Origin: Cacajao melanocephalus
Lineage: Eukaryota; Chordata; Mammalia; Primates; Pitheciidae
Direction of reading: 5' to 3'
DNA: 64,000 bases
NCBI GenBank assembly: GCA_963573385.1
Contig: CAUYLG010052132.1
Coordinates: 1 to 64,000 of the forward strand
Under the pieces are notes generated by a model. It was given only the letters and a program-made list of their open reading frames with translations. It had not been told where the DNA came from and made no database searches. Each line of letters begins with the position of its first letter. Positions within the stretch are counted from its first letter, which is position 1. Made by a program: the position numbers and the translations under genes. Below are positions 36,155-49,659 of this stretch, one piece after another.

Positions 36155-36290
36155 GTACTTAACCTCTGTTCCTTTGGTTTCTCAACTGTAAAACAGGATA
36201 AGAACAATAGTGTTGGGGAGATGACATGTGTAAACAGAAGGAAAGCATTTTTAGAGCACTTTAGTAGTGTGTGCCACATTCTATCCTTAC
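36155..36290 (+). repeat. MIR-like fragment inside the L1 block
   Basis: It shows 'CTTAACCTCTGTTCCTTTGG' and 'TTTCTCAACTGTAAAACAGG'. It interrupts the L1-like sequence. Confidence 0.6.
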
Positions 36291-36423
36291 AGAAAAGTAC
36301 AGCAAGATGTTTATTGCAGCATTGCTCAGAATATCAAAACATTAGAAACAATCTAATCATGCATCAGTAAATTAAATACATTATGGTCCACTGGCTACTA
36401 AAAATAGAGAGAGAGAACTTTAG

Positions 36424-36769
<346 letters not shown>

Positions 36770-36785
36770 CAAAAATATTTCTATA

Positions 36786-36900
36786 ATTATAAAATATATA
36801 TATTTCTATTACAAACACACACACACACATATATATACACACATATATATACACACATATATATATATACACATATACATATATATATATATATATTTTT
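36786..36900. repeat. (CA)n/(TA)n compound microsatellite
   Basis: Alternating ACAC and ATAT blocks for about 115 bp lie at the tail end of the next Alu and separate the two antisense Alus. Confidence 0.93.
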
Positions 36901-36902
36901 AA

Positions 36903-37182
<280 letters not shown>

Positions 37183-37539
37183 CTATAATAGATCTTTATG
37201 GATGAGTTACAAAAATTTATGTATAATATGATATTACTAGGGAAATAAAACATAGTATATGTTTACATATGTGCATGGGGGAAAATTTGGAGGAACCACA
37301 TCAAACATATATTAGTAATTATTGATGGGAAATGGGCTTGGGGAATGGGGGTTTTATTTATTTTATTCAGTTTAGTAATGTTTAGAACTTTTTGGTACAA
37401 GTTTGGTGCATGTATATTACCAGTTAAAAAACCATACATAATGCCAAATAAATAAATATTTTCATCTGTAACATAAATTAACACTTTAAATTCCCTCAAA
37501 TAAATTTAACAAAAAATATACAAGACCTATATAAAATTT

Positions 37540-39130
37540 TTTTCTAAAATTTGGGAAATCTTAAAAGAAAATGTACATAAATGAAGAGACATAATCCTGT
37601 TCTCAGAGGAGAAGACTGTAGTGTATAGATTTTAACACTCCTCTCTTAAATGTATAGTTTGAAATATAATTACAATAAAAGTCTCAATGATTTTTTTGGG
37701 AGGGGTAGGGAGAAGGTAAAGACTGAATTATAAAGCTATAATTAAAAAGTACATTGAATTTCATTTAAAAGAATGAGAAGGGGGAAAATAATTTTTAAAG
37801 AAAAGCAATAAGAGGGTACTTGTCCTAACATAATGCATAAGAATTGGAGTAAATAACTATTTGGGAAAAATGAAAAGTATTCTGCCTCATACTATATGCC
37901 AAAGTGAATTCTCCATTGATTAAAATATTAAGAGTTAAAAAACAAAACCATAAAATTCAAGGGGAAAAAAAGTGAGTATTACATAATCCTAGAGTGACTA
38001 TCATAACATCAAAGGCAAATAATATTTTTCAAGATTTATAGATATATTAGTCATCAAGAAAATGCAACAAAAACCACAATAAGATACTACTTCACACCCA
38101 GTAGAATGGCTATAATTTTTTAAAATGAAAAAATAGTGTTAGTGAGGATTTAGAGAAAGTGAAACCCTCATATGTCGATGATAGGAAAGTAGAATGGTAC
38201 AGCCACTTTGATTTATTTATTTTATTTTTTGAGACACAGTCTCACTCTGTTGCTCAGGCTAGAGTGCAGTGGTGCCATCTCAGCTCCCTGCAACCTCCAC
38301 CTCCTGGGCTTAAGTGATTCTCCTATCTCGGCCTCCTGAGTAACTGGGTGGACAGGTGCCCTTCGCTACACCCAGCTAATTTTTTTTTTCAGTAGAGACG
38401 GAGTTTCACCATGTTGCCCAGGCTGGTCTTGAACTCTGGACTCAAGAGAGGCCCGCCTCGGCCTCCCAAAGTGCTGGGATTACAGACGTGGGCCACTGCG
38501 CCCCACAGTATAGGCACTTTGAAAAACAGTCTGGTAGTTTCTCAAAAAGTTAAATATAAGTTACCATTTGTTCCAGCAATTCTACTCCTAGTTATACATC
38601 TAAGAGAAATAAAAATATATGTCCATACAAAAAACTTGCACACAGATCTGTATAGCAGTGTTATACCTAATAACCAAGAGGTGTAAACAACCCAAATGTC
38701 CATCAAGTGATGAATGGTTAAACAAAATGTGATATTCCATACAATACAATATTATTCAGCCATAAAAAGGAATTAGGTACTGATATATGCTACAACATGC
38801 ATGATCCTGAAAACATTAGGCTAAATGAAAGAAGCCAATCACAAAAGTCCAAATATTATATAATTGCCTTTATATGAAATGTCCAATGTAGGCAAATCTA
38901 CAGAGATGAAAAGTATGGACTAGTGGTTTCTTAGGGTTAGAGGAGATGAGGGAATTAATGGATAATACATAAGTAGTATAATTTCTTTTTGAGATAATGA
39001 AAATGTTCTAAAATTGATTGTGGTGAATGATTGTAGTCTATGAATACACTAAAAATTATTGAATTGTGTACTTTAAATGGGTGAATTATATGGTATTTGA
39101 ATTAAATTTCAATAAAACTACTCTAAAACA
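37540..39130 (+). mobile_element. Old L1 (ORF2 tail and 3' UTR), split by an Alu
   Basis: It shows 'ACTTCACACCCAGTAGAATG', 'TGTTCCAGCAATTCTACTCC', 'CAACCCAAATGTCCATCAAG' and 'TAAATTTCAATAAAACTACT'. Frames are broken. The 37540-38030 part is less certain. Confidence 0.88.
38210..38506 (-). mobile_element. Alu inserted in L1
   Basis: It is antisense Alu with an ATTT tail. CACTTTGA occurs at both junctions. Confidence 0.96.
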
Positions 39131-39717
39131 AATTATAGATGTGACTAATAAGACAGAAACATCAGTAATTTAAAGAAATAATAAAAATAAAAGGCTAACA
39201 TACATTTATGTAATAAGTATCCTTACTATAGAAAGAGCTCTTTCTGAATTAATAATTAAACTATAAAAAGCCCAATAGAAAAATGAGCAAAACACTTGAA
39301 CAGGCTATTCCCAAAAGAGGCAACACAAGTGACTAGAAGGCATATAAATAAATATTCAACATCTCTAATAATGAAAGAAATGAACCTATTAAAAAAATGT
39401 AACAATGTAACAATATACAGTGTTGGTAATGATGTGAGGGAATAAACATTTTCTTATCCAGACTACCTCAGTTTGCTTGATTGACTGAGGAGTTTCCTTG
39501 AAAGCAAGACTGTCAGTGCTAAAAAGGGAAAATCTCAGGCAAAGCAGGATGAGCTGGTCAATCTAAGATGGAATTACAAATCAGTACAACTATTCTGCAG
39601 GGTAATTTGGCAATAGGGTAAATAATCCATTTTATAAATATATAACCTTTGGCCCAGAAACTCTACTAACAGGCATTCATTCTAACAAAACATTCATTCA
39701 TTCAACTAATATTTGTC

Positions 39718-40008
39718 TATTTTCTTTTTAAGATGAAGTCTCACTCTGTTGCCCAGGCTGGAGTGCATTGGCACAATCTCAGCTCACTGCAACCTCCACA
39801 TCCCAGATTCAAGCAATTCTCCACCTCAGCCTCCCCAGTAGCTGGGACTACAGGCACGTGCCACCATGCCTGGCTAATTTTAGTATTTTTTGGTAGAGAC
39901 AGGGTTTCACTATGTTAGCCAGGCTGGTCTTAAACTCCTAACCTCAGTGATCTACCCACCCTGGCTGTCCAAAGTGCTGGGATTACAGGCCTGAGCTACC
40001 GCACCTGG
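39718..40008 (-). mobile_element. Alu
   Basis: It is antisense Alu from TTTTAAGATGAAGTCTCAC to GAGCTACCGCACCTGG. AACTAATATTTGT and AACAAATATTTGT flank it as a target duplication. Confidence 0.96.
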
Positions 40009-40094
40009 TTGAACAAATATTTGTTTAGCGTCAAATGTGTACTAGGTGTTGAACTGGATGCTGGGGATGCCAAGATACACTTAAGGGGATGCTT

Positions 40095-40201
40095 TTTTTT
40101 CATTCAGAGACAGGGTCTCACTGCTGGAGTGCAGTGGCGCAATCACAGCTCACTGTAACCTCGAACTCAGGCTCAAGCCATCCTCCCACCTCAGCCTCCT
40201 G
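40095..40201 (-). mobile_element. Alu left monomer fragment (FLAM-like)
   Basis: About 105 bp of antisense left-arm sequence (GAGACAGGGTCTCACTGCTG to CACCTCAGCCTCCTG) lacks a right arm. Confidence 0.85.
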
Positions 40202-40744
40202 CACAAGGATTTTTCTCTGAGGTTTTTGTAACAAAGAAAAATTGCAAGCAACCTGAATGTTAAACAACTGAAGATTATTGAAATAAAGCATGTTTCATCT
40301 ACACAATGAAATACTCCACAGGCACTAAAAACTGTGTTGTAGAAGAATATTTATTGAAATGGAAACATGGATACACTACGCTGTTAAATGGGGGAGAAAA
40401 AGCAGGTTAGAAAATTGCGCCAGTAACCCCAATTTGCAAATAAGATATATGTGTGTAAAAACGAATGCTTGGCAGGACACATCCCAAAATGTTAACAGTG
40501 GTTTATCTCTGGGTGCTGGGATTAAGGATGAACTTCATTTCCTTCTCCTGGTTCATCTGTATCAAACGTTTTCCTCATAATAAACATCAATCACATGGAT
40601 TACTTTTGCAACAACACAACAAAAAAGTCAACTGCCTTTAAAACAAAAACAAAAACAAACAAAAAAAACACCTTCCCATGCCCCATGAGTGGAAGCCCCA
40701 AGGAAGGTGATTATAGAAAGTCAGATACATGGTCACTGCTTGGT

Positions 40745-40990
40745 TTTGCAATAAGAGCTACTGTTACCAAGTACCTACTGCATGCCAGGCATTATAACAG
40801 ATCCCCTTTGATCTTCACAAGACCCCGGTGAAATTGGCGTTCTTGTCTCATTCTACAGATGCTCTATGACCCACCAGTAATCCCATGACTAGTGAGAGGA
40901 AGAGCTAGGATTTAAACCCTGGCCTGTCTGTCTCTAAATCTGCAGGAGCCTGCTACTACCTAGGCTGCCTCTGCTTGTTCCTGGAGAAGG
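40745..40990 (-). repeat. MIR SINE, near full length
   Basis: It shows 'CCTACTGCATGCCAGGCATT', 'AAGAGCTAGGATTTAAACCC' and 'CCTGTCTGTCTCTAAATCTG'. Confidence 0.88.
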
Positions 40991-42471
40991 GAAGGGAAAA
41001 GTCCTGAGCCACTGAGCTCTCTGTCCCACAGGCCAGATCTAGGCTGGCCCTTGTCCTCCCTCCCTGCAGACAGTCCAAAGAAAGGAGGACGAGTCAGCAA
41101 GGGAGGGGACACCAGCAAGAGGGGGCGAGGCGCTGGACAGCCAGCTGGCTGAGGTCAGGGCTCAGGGTGGACCAGCCAGGGACTCCTCGCCTGCCGGGCG
41201 ACTCTCAGGAAGCCTGACCACATCCGGTCCCAGGAGTTTCCAGGCTCTGTGTGCCCAAAGGCAGTGACAGCAAACCCCACAAAGCCTGCAGCCACTGTGA
41301 TCAAACAGCCAGGGAAAAATGGGCTGCCATCTGGGCCCTTCTTCCTGGGCTTGCTCACCACCAGCCAGTGCTTTCTGCCCTCTGGGCCTCCAGGGCCTCC
41401 TCGCCTGGATGAGGAGGGGGTGTGAGAGCTGATGGTTCCAGGACCCTCCCAGATGGAATCCTGTGACTCCATGGGACTTCCTCACATCAGGCCTGGCAGG
41501 AAGAGGAAGGGGGTGAGGTCTCCCCACCCAGCTCCAGAAGGAGCCCACTCCTCTTCCCCTCAGCTCCATTCTCACTGCTATTTTTAGAACAGACTTGCAG
41601 GGAGCGTCTCCACCAGCCCCACCATGCTCCTCGCTGCAGGTAAAACACAGCAGTCCCATTCATTCTGCTCCAGCAAGCACACGCCAGGAATTTACAGACA
41701 AGCCGGAGGACCAGACAACCTCTCCCCACGCCATTAGCTGAGCTGCTTTCTCATTATTTCCGTTACAGCCCAACACGGTGACTTAATTTCCTAAGGCCTA
41801 CACCGTGAGTTGCAGAGTGAGACAACTCTAAGACCATCTGTGCCCCCGCCCCCGCCCCCAGCCCAGCAGAATCGTCAAAAGTCACCAATTACTTCCCCTT
41901 GGCCAAGTTTTTGCCTCTTTCGGTGTTGGTTTCTACAACCTAGCTTGTTAATTAATTGATCTCAGTGGGGGAGGGAAGAGGCTTTCCAGCTTCACATTCA
42001 AAGCTTCTGCGGTTCTCCCAATATTCTAGTCACTCATAAAATGAATACTATGTTCCCAAAGTCCACCTGAGTATTGATTACAAGTCTCTGAATGCATTTT
42101 CCCACTTAAAAGTGTGTTACGGTGATCAGCTCCTAGGCCAGCCTATTCAACCCTTAATATAGTCTTCTATCAAGTAGAAATGGTAGACAACTATATTGCT
42201 ATAGTAGACTTAAACCAAAACAGAAACCCACTAACACTTAGGACAATTTTTTTGAAAATTTATCTTGGGCAGTGTTAACTGAGCAAAAGAGGATAGGTAT
42301 TAAAGGTGATGAAAAAGTCAATGGCAGCTTGTGGGGAAGAGTCTGAAGGAGACTTCTGACCACACCAAAAACTAACGGACTATACACCAGTGACCACAAA
42401 TCCCACTCGGAAATTAGCCTGGTGCCTTGGACTGGTTGTTGGAAAGGTTAAAAAACGTATTTGCCCACATA

Positions 42472-42551
42472 TTAGGTTGGTGCAAAAGTAATTGTGGCTT
42501 TTGTCATTACTTTTCATGGCAAAAACCACAATTACTTTTGTACCAACCTAT
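42472..42551. mobile_element. MADE1 (mariner-derived MITE), near-perfect hairpin
   Basis: TTAGGTTGGTGCAAAAGTAA pairs with TTACTTTTGTACCAACCTA. The two 35-bp arms differ at only three positions by my count. Confidence 0.95.
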
Positions 42552-43079
42552 ATATACGTGAAGTTCAAACAAAAGAGTCCAGTGTGTGCTCAGCCACCTG
42601 AGCACAAAGGAAGGAGGGACGGGGAAGATATCGGGTTGGCGAGCCCGTCTTGTGCTGGCCTCCCACGGCGGAGGCTGGAAGAGGCACTTCTTGGGGAGAG
42701 GAGGCAGCAATGTGCTCATAATTTGGGTGTCTGTGATGAGGATCCCTTCCTGTCTAAATATACCTATGTGTGATGACTACATGATGAATATTCACCAGGA
42801 ACATTTGCATAGAGCCACACACATACACTCTGTTTCAATATGAAAACTAAAATGCCTGTTCCCTTTCTTCCTTTCGCCTGCTATTAGATTACCACAGCTT
42901 TGCAGTCTGCCCATTCTCCCCTCTGAAATCCCTCATGGAACTGTTTCAATGGAACACTACGCATCTCGAGACCGTGACTGTGATGAAGAACCTAGCCAAT
43001 TCTCACCCTAGACCAGGGTTTCTACCTTTTCTGAGGGGAGGAGCTACCTTATCCTCATCTTTATTGTTATATCCTGATA

Positions 43080-43220
43080 TTCTGGAACCAGATGACTCCT
43101 GGAGACCATCTGAATTCAACTCCGTCACTTTTCTTGGTAAAAGAACGGAGGGTCAGAGATGTGAGGCATTTTGCTCAAGGTCACACAGTGAGTACCAGCA
43201 ACATCAGGACTCGAGGCGAG
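43080..43220 (-). repeat. MIR SINE fragment
   Basis: It shows 'GCTCAAGGTCACACAGTGAG' and 'ATCAGGACTCGAGGCGAGAT'. Confidence 0.75.
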
Positions 43221-43439
43221 ATTTTCAGAATCCCTCTCTAGTTTTCTCTGCGAGCAAGGGGCTTGGTGAGAGGTAAGCCCCATAATCCATAGCAGCAGCT
43301 CCAACAGGGCTTCCTTTCCCTCTGGGGATTCCCCAGTGTGAGCGTGGGAACATGGTGGCATCCATGACCCCGAAGTGAACCTTCATAGACCAATTGCAGA
43401 TCCATGCTCTGGTCTCCACAAAGCTGAAGTACAACAGAA

Positions 43440-43560
43440 AAAGCTCTGAATCCAAAGAATCAGGAGACCTGAATTCCAGTCCTGGCTCTGACACTATCTT
43501 GTCCCACGACCCTGGCCAGGTCACTTCTCTTTTTGCACCTGTTTCCTCATCTAGATTCTA
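43440..43560 (+). repeat. MIR SINE, 5' half
   Basis: It shows 'AATCAGGAGACCTGAATTCC', 'GTCCTGGCTCTGACACTATC' and 'CACCTGTTTCCTCATCTAGA'. Confidence 0.88.
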
Positions 43561-43584
43561 GAATATAGAAGAGTTTAACTGGAC

Positions 43585-44055
43585 AGCCTAATTCAATCCT
43601 ACAACCTCGACTGAGGACCTACTATGGACCAGACAACAATAGAATCAAAGACAAATAAAATAAAATATAACATCCACTTGCACCCAAGAAGCTCACAGTC
43701 GTCCAGGTGCTAAGGATGAATTGTGCTAAGGGTGAAAAAAATACTCTGGGAACCATGAAGGGGGAAGTCAGGACTTCTGATGCATGCCTGAGAAAGGTGT
43801 TCTCAGAGGAGCTACTAAGCCTTGAAGGTTGAAGATTGCATCTGGCAGGGACCGCCAAGGAGGGTAGGCAACGTCAGTCAGATGAAACAGCCTAACTGTG
43901 AATGTGCATGGTGAGTTTAGAGAAGGGGAAATAGTGCCGTGTGGCCGGGCTCCGGGAGCAAAGCAGGAGTGTGGTGCTACCGAGGAGAGCCTGGAAAGCC
44001 AAGCTTTATTCTGAAGACAGTGGCCTCCCACAGTGGTCTTTAAGCAGGAGTGTGA
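43585..44055. repeat. L2-like ancient repeat
   Basis: It shows 'GGACCTACTATGGACCAGAC', 'AGAAGCTCACAGTCGTCCAG', 'GAGGAGCTACTAAGCCTTGA' and 'GGAAAGCCAAGCTTTATTCT'. Confidence 0.6.
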
Positions 44056-44114
44056 CAGCTCAGCCTCCCTGGCCCTCTCAGCTTGGAGGGTCTGCAGTTA
44101 CAGGAAAGCTATAC

Positions 44115-44345
44115 AGCAAAATAATCAAAAGCAGGTGCCCTGGAGCTAGGTTTCAATCCTAGCCGCCCACTAGCTGTGTGACCTTGGGCACGTTTCTTAA
44201 CTTCTCTGGCACTCAGCGTCTTCATCTCTGACTTAGGCATAATGAGCATAAATCTATAACAGGAATAACACGCCTCATAAGTCTTCATGAAGATTAGATG
44301 AGACAGGGTAGATGAAAAGCTTGGCTCTGTGCCTGGCTTATCTTG
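44115..44345 (+). repeat. MIR SINE, near full length
   Basis: It shows 'CACTAGCTGTGTGACCTTGG', 'TCATGAAGATTAGATGAGAC' and 'CTTGGCTCTGTGCCTGGCTT'. Confidence 0.92.
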
Positions 44346-45289
44346 TAAGTGCCCACCAGATTACCTTCTGTTATCATTCTACCTTTAAAACTGAGGATCT
44401 GGGAACAGTTTGGAGGTTGGATGGCCCTATTCAGAGAAAGTCTTCAGGGAAGAGAAAGTGAAGACAGGGTAGAGGGCAAGGTTGCACTGTCTTCATCAGG
44501 AGCTAAACAAAGAATAGCAAGACGGCTGAGACCAAGAGCAAGCCAGCGAAGAAGGTAGCCCGTCCACCAGCAAGGCAGAGGCAAGGAAGGGGGAGGACAG
44601 CTGGAGGCTGCCTGGAAACAGCTAACCTTTTTAGGGAGAAGAGTCTACATCTCTGGGTAGGGGAGATGGCTGAAGTCAGATCCATTTGATTCCCACTTAC
44701 TCAGGGCTGAGATTCTAAATCAGTCGATTAACAAAATCTGGGCACAAAACCTGGCAGGTTCAGCATGGACAGGCTCTCTCCGTGCCCTCAACTGGTCTCA
44801 GGTCAAAGGCCTCCTTCCAGTACTTACACTGGGCACAAGCAGGCCTGAGCCTGAAGCTATCCCTCTCTGCCTTTGGCCAACATTCCATCACTGCCAAGCA
44901 CTTCATGACTGTGTCTGCTGATCCTCTTGATGCCAAATTCAAAACAGGAAGGGGTGTAACCTAACCATTCCAGAGCCCCCTGAGAGCCTGTCTTAAGAAG
45001 CTCGATCTGATCTCTCATTTTAGACTTTTTTCAAATCTTGTGGGAAGCCATTGATCTTTTCAGCCTATGCCACCCTCAGAAAAATGAATTCTGGAAGGTT
45101 ATTCTCCACTGGGTGGAAAATAAGGCATCTCATTTTATTTATCCTAAAAGCCTCCCCTCTACAGCTTGATAGGCCACAGCTTCTGACATGCTAGATATCC
45201 TTCTCTTGCCTCTTCCTGGAGATGATTGATTTCTCTTACTTCTATTCCTAAAAGGCAAACTTTTTTTTATCTGAAATGAGTAGTAGATT

Positions 45290-45405
45290 AGGTTCAAAGG
45301 CCTTGGCTTGAGAACAAGCTTGGCCCTTACCATTGCATGACCTAGGATAAAACATTTAACTATTCAGAGCCTTGGCCTCCTTCATCCATAAAACAAGGCT
45401 GCTGG
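45290..45405 (+). repeat. MIR SINE, 5' half
   Basis: It shows 'CATTGCATGACCTAGGATAA' and 'CAGAGCCTTGGCCTCCTTCA'. Confidence 0.8.
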
Positions 45406-47659
45406 GGGGCTGAGAGTGGATCATGCCTGGGGACCCCAGTTGCCATCTCCAAAGCTCAAGCTCTCACTGTGGGGCGTTCGCTGTGGAGAGCCCTTCCATA
45501 TTGCAAAATTGCCTGCATCTCCACTTTGCAAAACCCTCTTGGTGCCTTGGTGCTGTGTGTGACAAATGAGGGCTTTGGTGGTAAAATTTTTGGGGAAAAA
45601 AATAAAGAATAAAAATACAAGACATATATGAAACATAAATGTCATTATTTCCAAAAGGTCTGCAATGTCCCAACTCCCAAATGGCCAAAAGACCCAGGCC
45701 AACAGATATCCAGGCCTGACGGCTTACAGGACAGACCAAAAGTTTTAAAAGACCCAGAGCCTGAGACATTAAAAAAAAACACGCACATGAAAATGGGATC
45801 AGAGGATCAGAGGGCGTGTGGGGAACTAAAAGGATCACTTTGTATTCAAGTTGCACAGATGGTCTTTCCAACAATACACGGTTGTGCTCCCATCCTCCCA
45901 GCTCCTGGGCTTGAGACACCAAACCAAGACAACTGGCCCATCAGGAAAGGGGCCATTGTATGCTTCTTAGCATGATTTATGTGGCAGGGAGGGGCTCGGC
46001 AATGCTTCCCGTGTTTGTATCTCTCAAGTGCAATTTTGATAGCTTGTTCATCATCCTAAACAGCTAGGATGGACTGGGATGCTGGACAGCAGTGGCCATC
46101 AGGTCATATTGCAACTTTTCGAGCCTGTGGAGCCAAATTAATTGTTCCATCGATTTGAAAGGCAGAGTAGCAATGGTGCTGTGGCTCACCACAGTCAATG
46201 CCCAAGGCCCACCAGGATCTGATGTCCGCTTCCCTAACAGCCGGGCCTAGGACCCTGATGTGAGCATCTGCTTGACTCCGCAGCTTGTCAGGACAGGCTG
46301 GGTGAAAAGTCCTGTCTCCGGGGCTGCATGCTGCATTCAGATTGTCCATTTCTTTGTGGCCAGAGCTCCTGTCCTCTGAACCTGTCTGGTAGACAGAGGT
46401 AGGTCACCAGGTCCAGGAGAGATGAGCTTGCTGCCTTCCCAGACAGGCGAGTCTCCTGTGCCTCACATTCCCCTTAATGTCATTTTGTAAGGGAATCAAA
46501 TGAAATCAAAGTGCAGCTTGCTGTCTGTGCAGACCCAGCTGCTCAGCCTCTCACAATTCCCCCCACGGGCTGAGCCCTGGCAGACAGAGATGCTGTGTAT
46601 CACTGGTCCCAGTCCAGGCAGCATCTATTCCCCTGCTGGGTGGGGGCATTGGTCTGATCACAGGCAGATCCAGCCCATCCCCTGTTAGACTGTTGAGTCA
46701 ATATGTCTGATCTTTCCTAGGTTGAGAGGAGGATAAGTGGTAGGTAAGGGGTATATTCTCTTCTAGGCCACTATTTTTGGGATTCAAGTGGCCACAGCAA
46801 CTGAGCAAGCTCACGGGGGCACAAGAACCTTTCTCTAAACATGCTGAGGTCTTACACGGCACAAAGAATTTCCAATATCAGGGAGCCTCTCTGGCCTGAG
46901 CCAGCCCTCAGTCTCTCTGACCCTCTTTTCCTATGCAAGTGATTCTAATCCTCCTGATACCCCTTTGCCTATGAGCCGTGTCCCTCAGACCTGTGGCCTT
47001 GGGCTTCCTTCCCTCTGGGTCTGGCAGTTAGAAAAGAGTATGAAAGCTGGCCAACCCTGGGCTCCAGCTGGAGGTACAGCAGGCAGTGAGTGGGCTGGGC
47101 TCGAACCGCTGTCCCCTTGGTCGGTCTTCCCTCAGCCATGTGGCAGGACAGTCTCCACTAGAGCTGCTAGGCCACCCCCAGCCCAGTCCCTGGCCCTTGG
47201 GAGCCTCACAGAAAGCAAGCCAAGTCAGTTTCCAGAGCACTGTGTGCCAGCTTCCCATCAGAATGCTCAATATGGGATGGAAAGACAGCATAGCAGCCCC
47301 TGCTAAGGCCTGGGCAACCGTGAACTCTCCCACCTTGGCCAGGCTGAGCACTCACTGCTCTCAGCTTCCAGGAACACTCCTAGAACTCAGCACTGCTTCC
47401 CCACCCCTCACAGTCCTGGCCAGAAGGGGCCTCTGTGAGGAAGGTCCTAATCCTCACCCACATCCACTGAGAGAGCAGGACATTGAGGAGGTGGGCAGGC
47501 AAGGGGATGGAGCAGGAAGTCATCTCTTCTCCTCCAGAGCCTGGCATTCATGAACCCACCTCCCCAGCCACCATCCAGGGTGAGCCACCAGGACAGTCCT
47601 TACCTGGAGGACTGAAGGGGCCCCTAACTGATCTGACACCCATTCGCGCCCCTCCTATG

Positions 47660-48250
47660 TGCAAACTGATCTTGTAGAAATGTACCTGTGACTCCCTTCC
47701 TCAAAGGCCTTCAATGGCTCCCCACTGTATCTAGAATGAAATCAATAAGACATCAACCATCAAACCCTGCACAGGCTGGCCCTCACCCACTGTGTCTTGC
47801 TCCTCACTAAACTCCAGCCACACTGGCCTACTCGCCAGTCGTCCAGCTCGCCGAGTTCCTTCCCATCTCAAGGACTCTCCGCGTCCTGTTCCATCTACTG
47901 GGAACACTCTTCCCCAAGTCCCGGACTGGCTCCGTCCTCTCCAGCCCACGAGTCTCTGTTTAAAAGTTACATCCTTCCCCAGCCCCACCCCCATACACAG
48001 CATCTAAGTACAATTCCCTCTTAAAGAAATCTGTTTTTTTCCTTCATAGATGATCACAGCTTGCCATCACGTGTGTGCATGTGTGTGTGTTGGTGATTTA
48101 TTTAATGCTCACTCCCAGCCAGACTGAAATCCTGATGAGAGCGAGACGGCGTCTGTCTTTTTCTCCACAGTATCCCCAGCTCCTAGCACAGAGCCTGGCA
48201 TAAAGTAGATGCGCCCGAAATATCCATCGAATGAATGAGCCAATGTGTAC
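47660..48250. repeat. L2-like ancient LINE, long 3' fragment
   Basis: It shows 'CTTCAATGGCTCCCCACTGT', 'GGCTGGCCCTCACCCACTGT', 'GTTCCATCTACTGGGAACAC' and 'CTAGCACAGAGCCTGGCATA', collinear with L2 3' ends. Confidence 0.75.
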
Positions 48251-49189
48251 AGGTGAAAAATGAGCGAATGGGCGGAGATGTCCTCTGGCAGCAGCAGATC
48301 ATGGCATTGTTCTCCATCAGGGTGACCTCTCCCAACCTCTCCTGCTGCCCCCAAGGCAGGTGTGGGAGCCACCACTGGAAGCCCAGTTGCAGAGTGTCCT
48401 CCTCCACCTCCTCCTTCTCCTCCTCCTTGGAAGGAAGAAGCCTCTGAGTCCTCTCCTCTTGGGGCTTTCTGCTGCCAGGCTGTGCATGCCCACAAGGCCT
48501 CTCACACCACTGTGGTCCTTCTGTTGACATCCACACGCACCCTTGGGACCACTCCCTTCAGATGACCCTAGGCCCACCATCTTGGTCCTCCGTTTCAGGT
48601 CCAGTTGAGGTGAGGTTACTGTGTGGTAGGGGATGCCCAAGAAAGGGTTAAGTTGTCAGAAGCAGAGTCCCGCCCTTGGGTTAGCTCAGCCAATCAGAGT
48701 CTGTCCTGATGAGGTAAAGCTTCTATCCTGGGTGGCATTGGTTGAGTTGACCGGCCTCATCTCCTGCTGGAGAGAGCCGAAAGGGTGGAGTTTCTGTGGA
48801 ACCAGACAGAACTGGAATTAGCTCGCTGTCTACTCAGGCTGGGGCTGCCTGACTGCAGGACCTGCCTCTGCTCCTTTCTAAGGCACTCACTCACCCGGGC
48901 ATCTCCAAGGCTGTCTCTAGTGGCCCCAGTGGAGATGACAAGGTGGCACGCACCTCAGCGTCACATCTGGGAGAAGTCTTAGAGCCAGAGCAGACAAGGA
49001 AGCCTCAGTTTCCCTGCCTGGGCCCCTGGAATATGGCAGGTGTCTACCAGGAAGTGACATGGAACAGTTGTCACATGTGCTCCGAGCACCAGCAGCAGCT
49101 TCAACGAACAAGGCCCCCGATGAATCTTCCCATATGGATAGCACTTTAAAACCATGTCAGTAAGAATGATAGCAGCTAGTTCAGAGTTC

Positions 49190-49330
49190 GTCTTGAACGC
49201 CACTTTGCCAAGCACATCCTGAGTTTAATCCTCACAAGAAGCCTCTTAATCCATCCACTTTACTGATGCAAAAACTGAGTCTCAGAGAGGCTAAGTGGCT
49301 CACCTGAGGTCACATCGCCTCCTGTGTTAT
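49190..49330 (-). repeat. MIR SINE fragment
   Basis: It shows 'AAAAACTGAGTCTCAGAGAG', 'TAAGTGGCTCACCTGAGGTC' and 'ACATCGCCTCCTG'. Confidence 0.75.
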
Positions 49331-49659
49331 TTTGAACTACCTCTCATATCTGTCTCTGCCGGCAGACTGTGATCTCCCAAGGAAAGGGGCCGATGGATTG
49401 CTCTGCGCGTCCCCCTCGATGGAGCACAGGACCTGCCCTGAGGATGGGGCCAGGCCCCACTGCACTGTGTCTGCCCTTCTCATCCTAAGGGCTCAGTTTC
49501 CATGCTTCTCAGAAGGCTTCCCGGAGCCCAGCCCAGCATCAGGCACATGAAGGGTACCAAGCAGGAGGCTCATGGCATGGATGATGCTTGGATAGCCAGG
49601 ACCCCACTGGATCCTTTGTAGGACCCACAAGCACGGCCTTCATGCTTAGATCACCACCC

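Larger units (their letters stand above)
39134..40640 (+). mobile_element. Old L1-like element, interrupted by two Alu-type insertions
   Basis: It shows 'AGAAAAATGAGCAAAACACT', 'CAACAATATACAGTGTTGGT' and 'GTTAACAGTGGTTTATCTCT', all fragments of L1M-type 3' sequence. Confidence 0.75.

Noticed and set aside
48640..48760. Promoter-like patch with two CCAAT boxes (GCCAATCAGAG and ATTGGTTGAG) and CCCGCCC
   Set aside because: There is no CpG density, no initiator and no nearby donor linked to an exon. It is too weak to call next to the 25.3-kb candidate.
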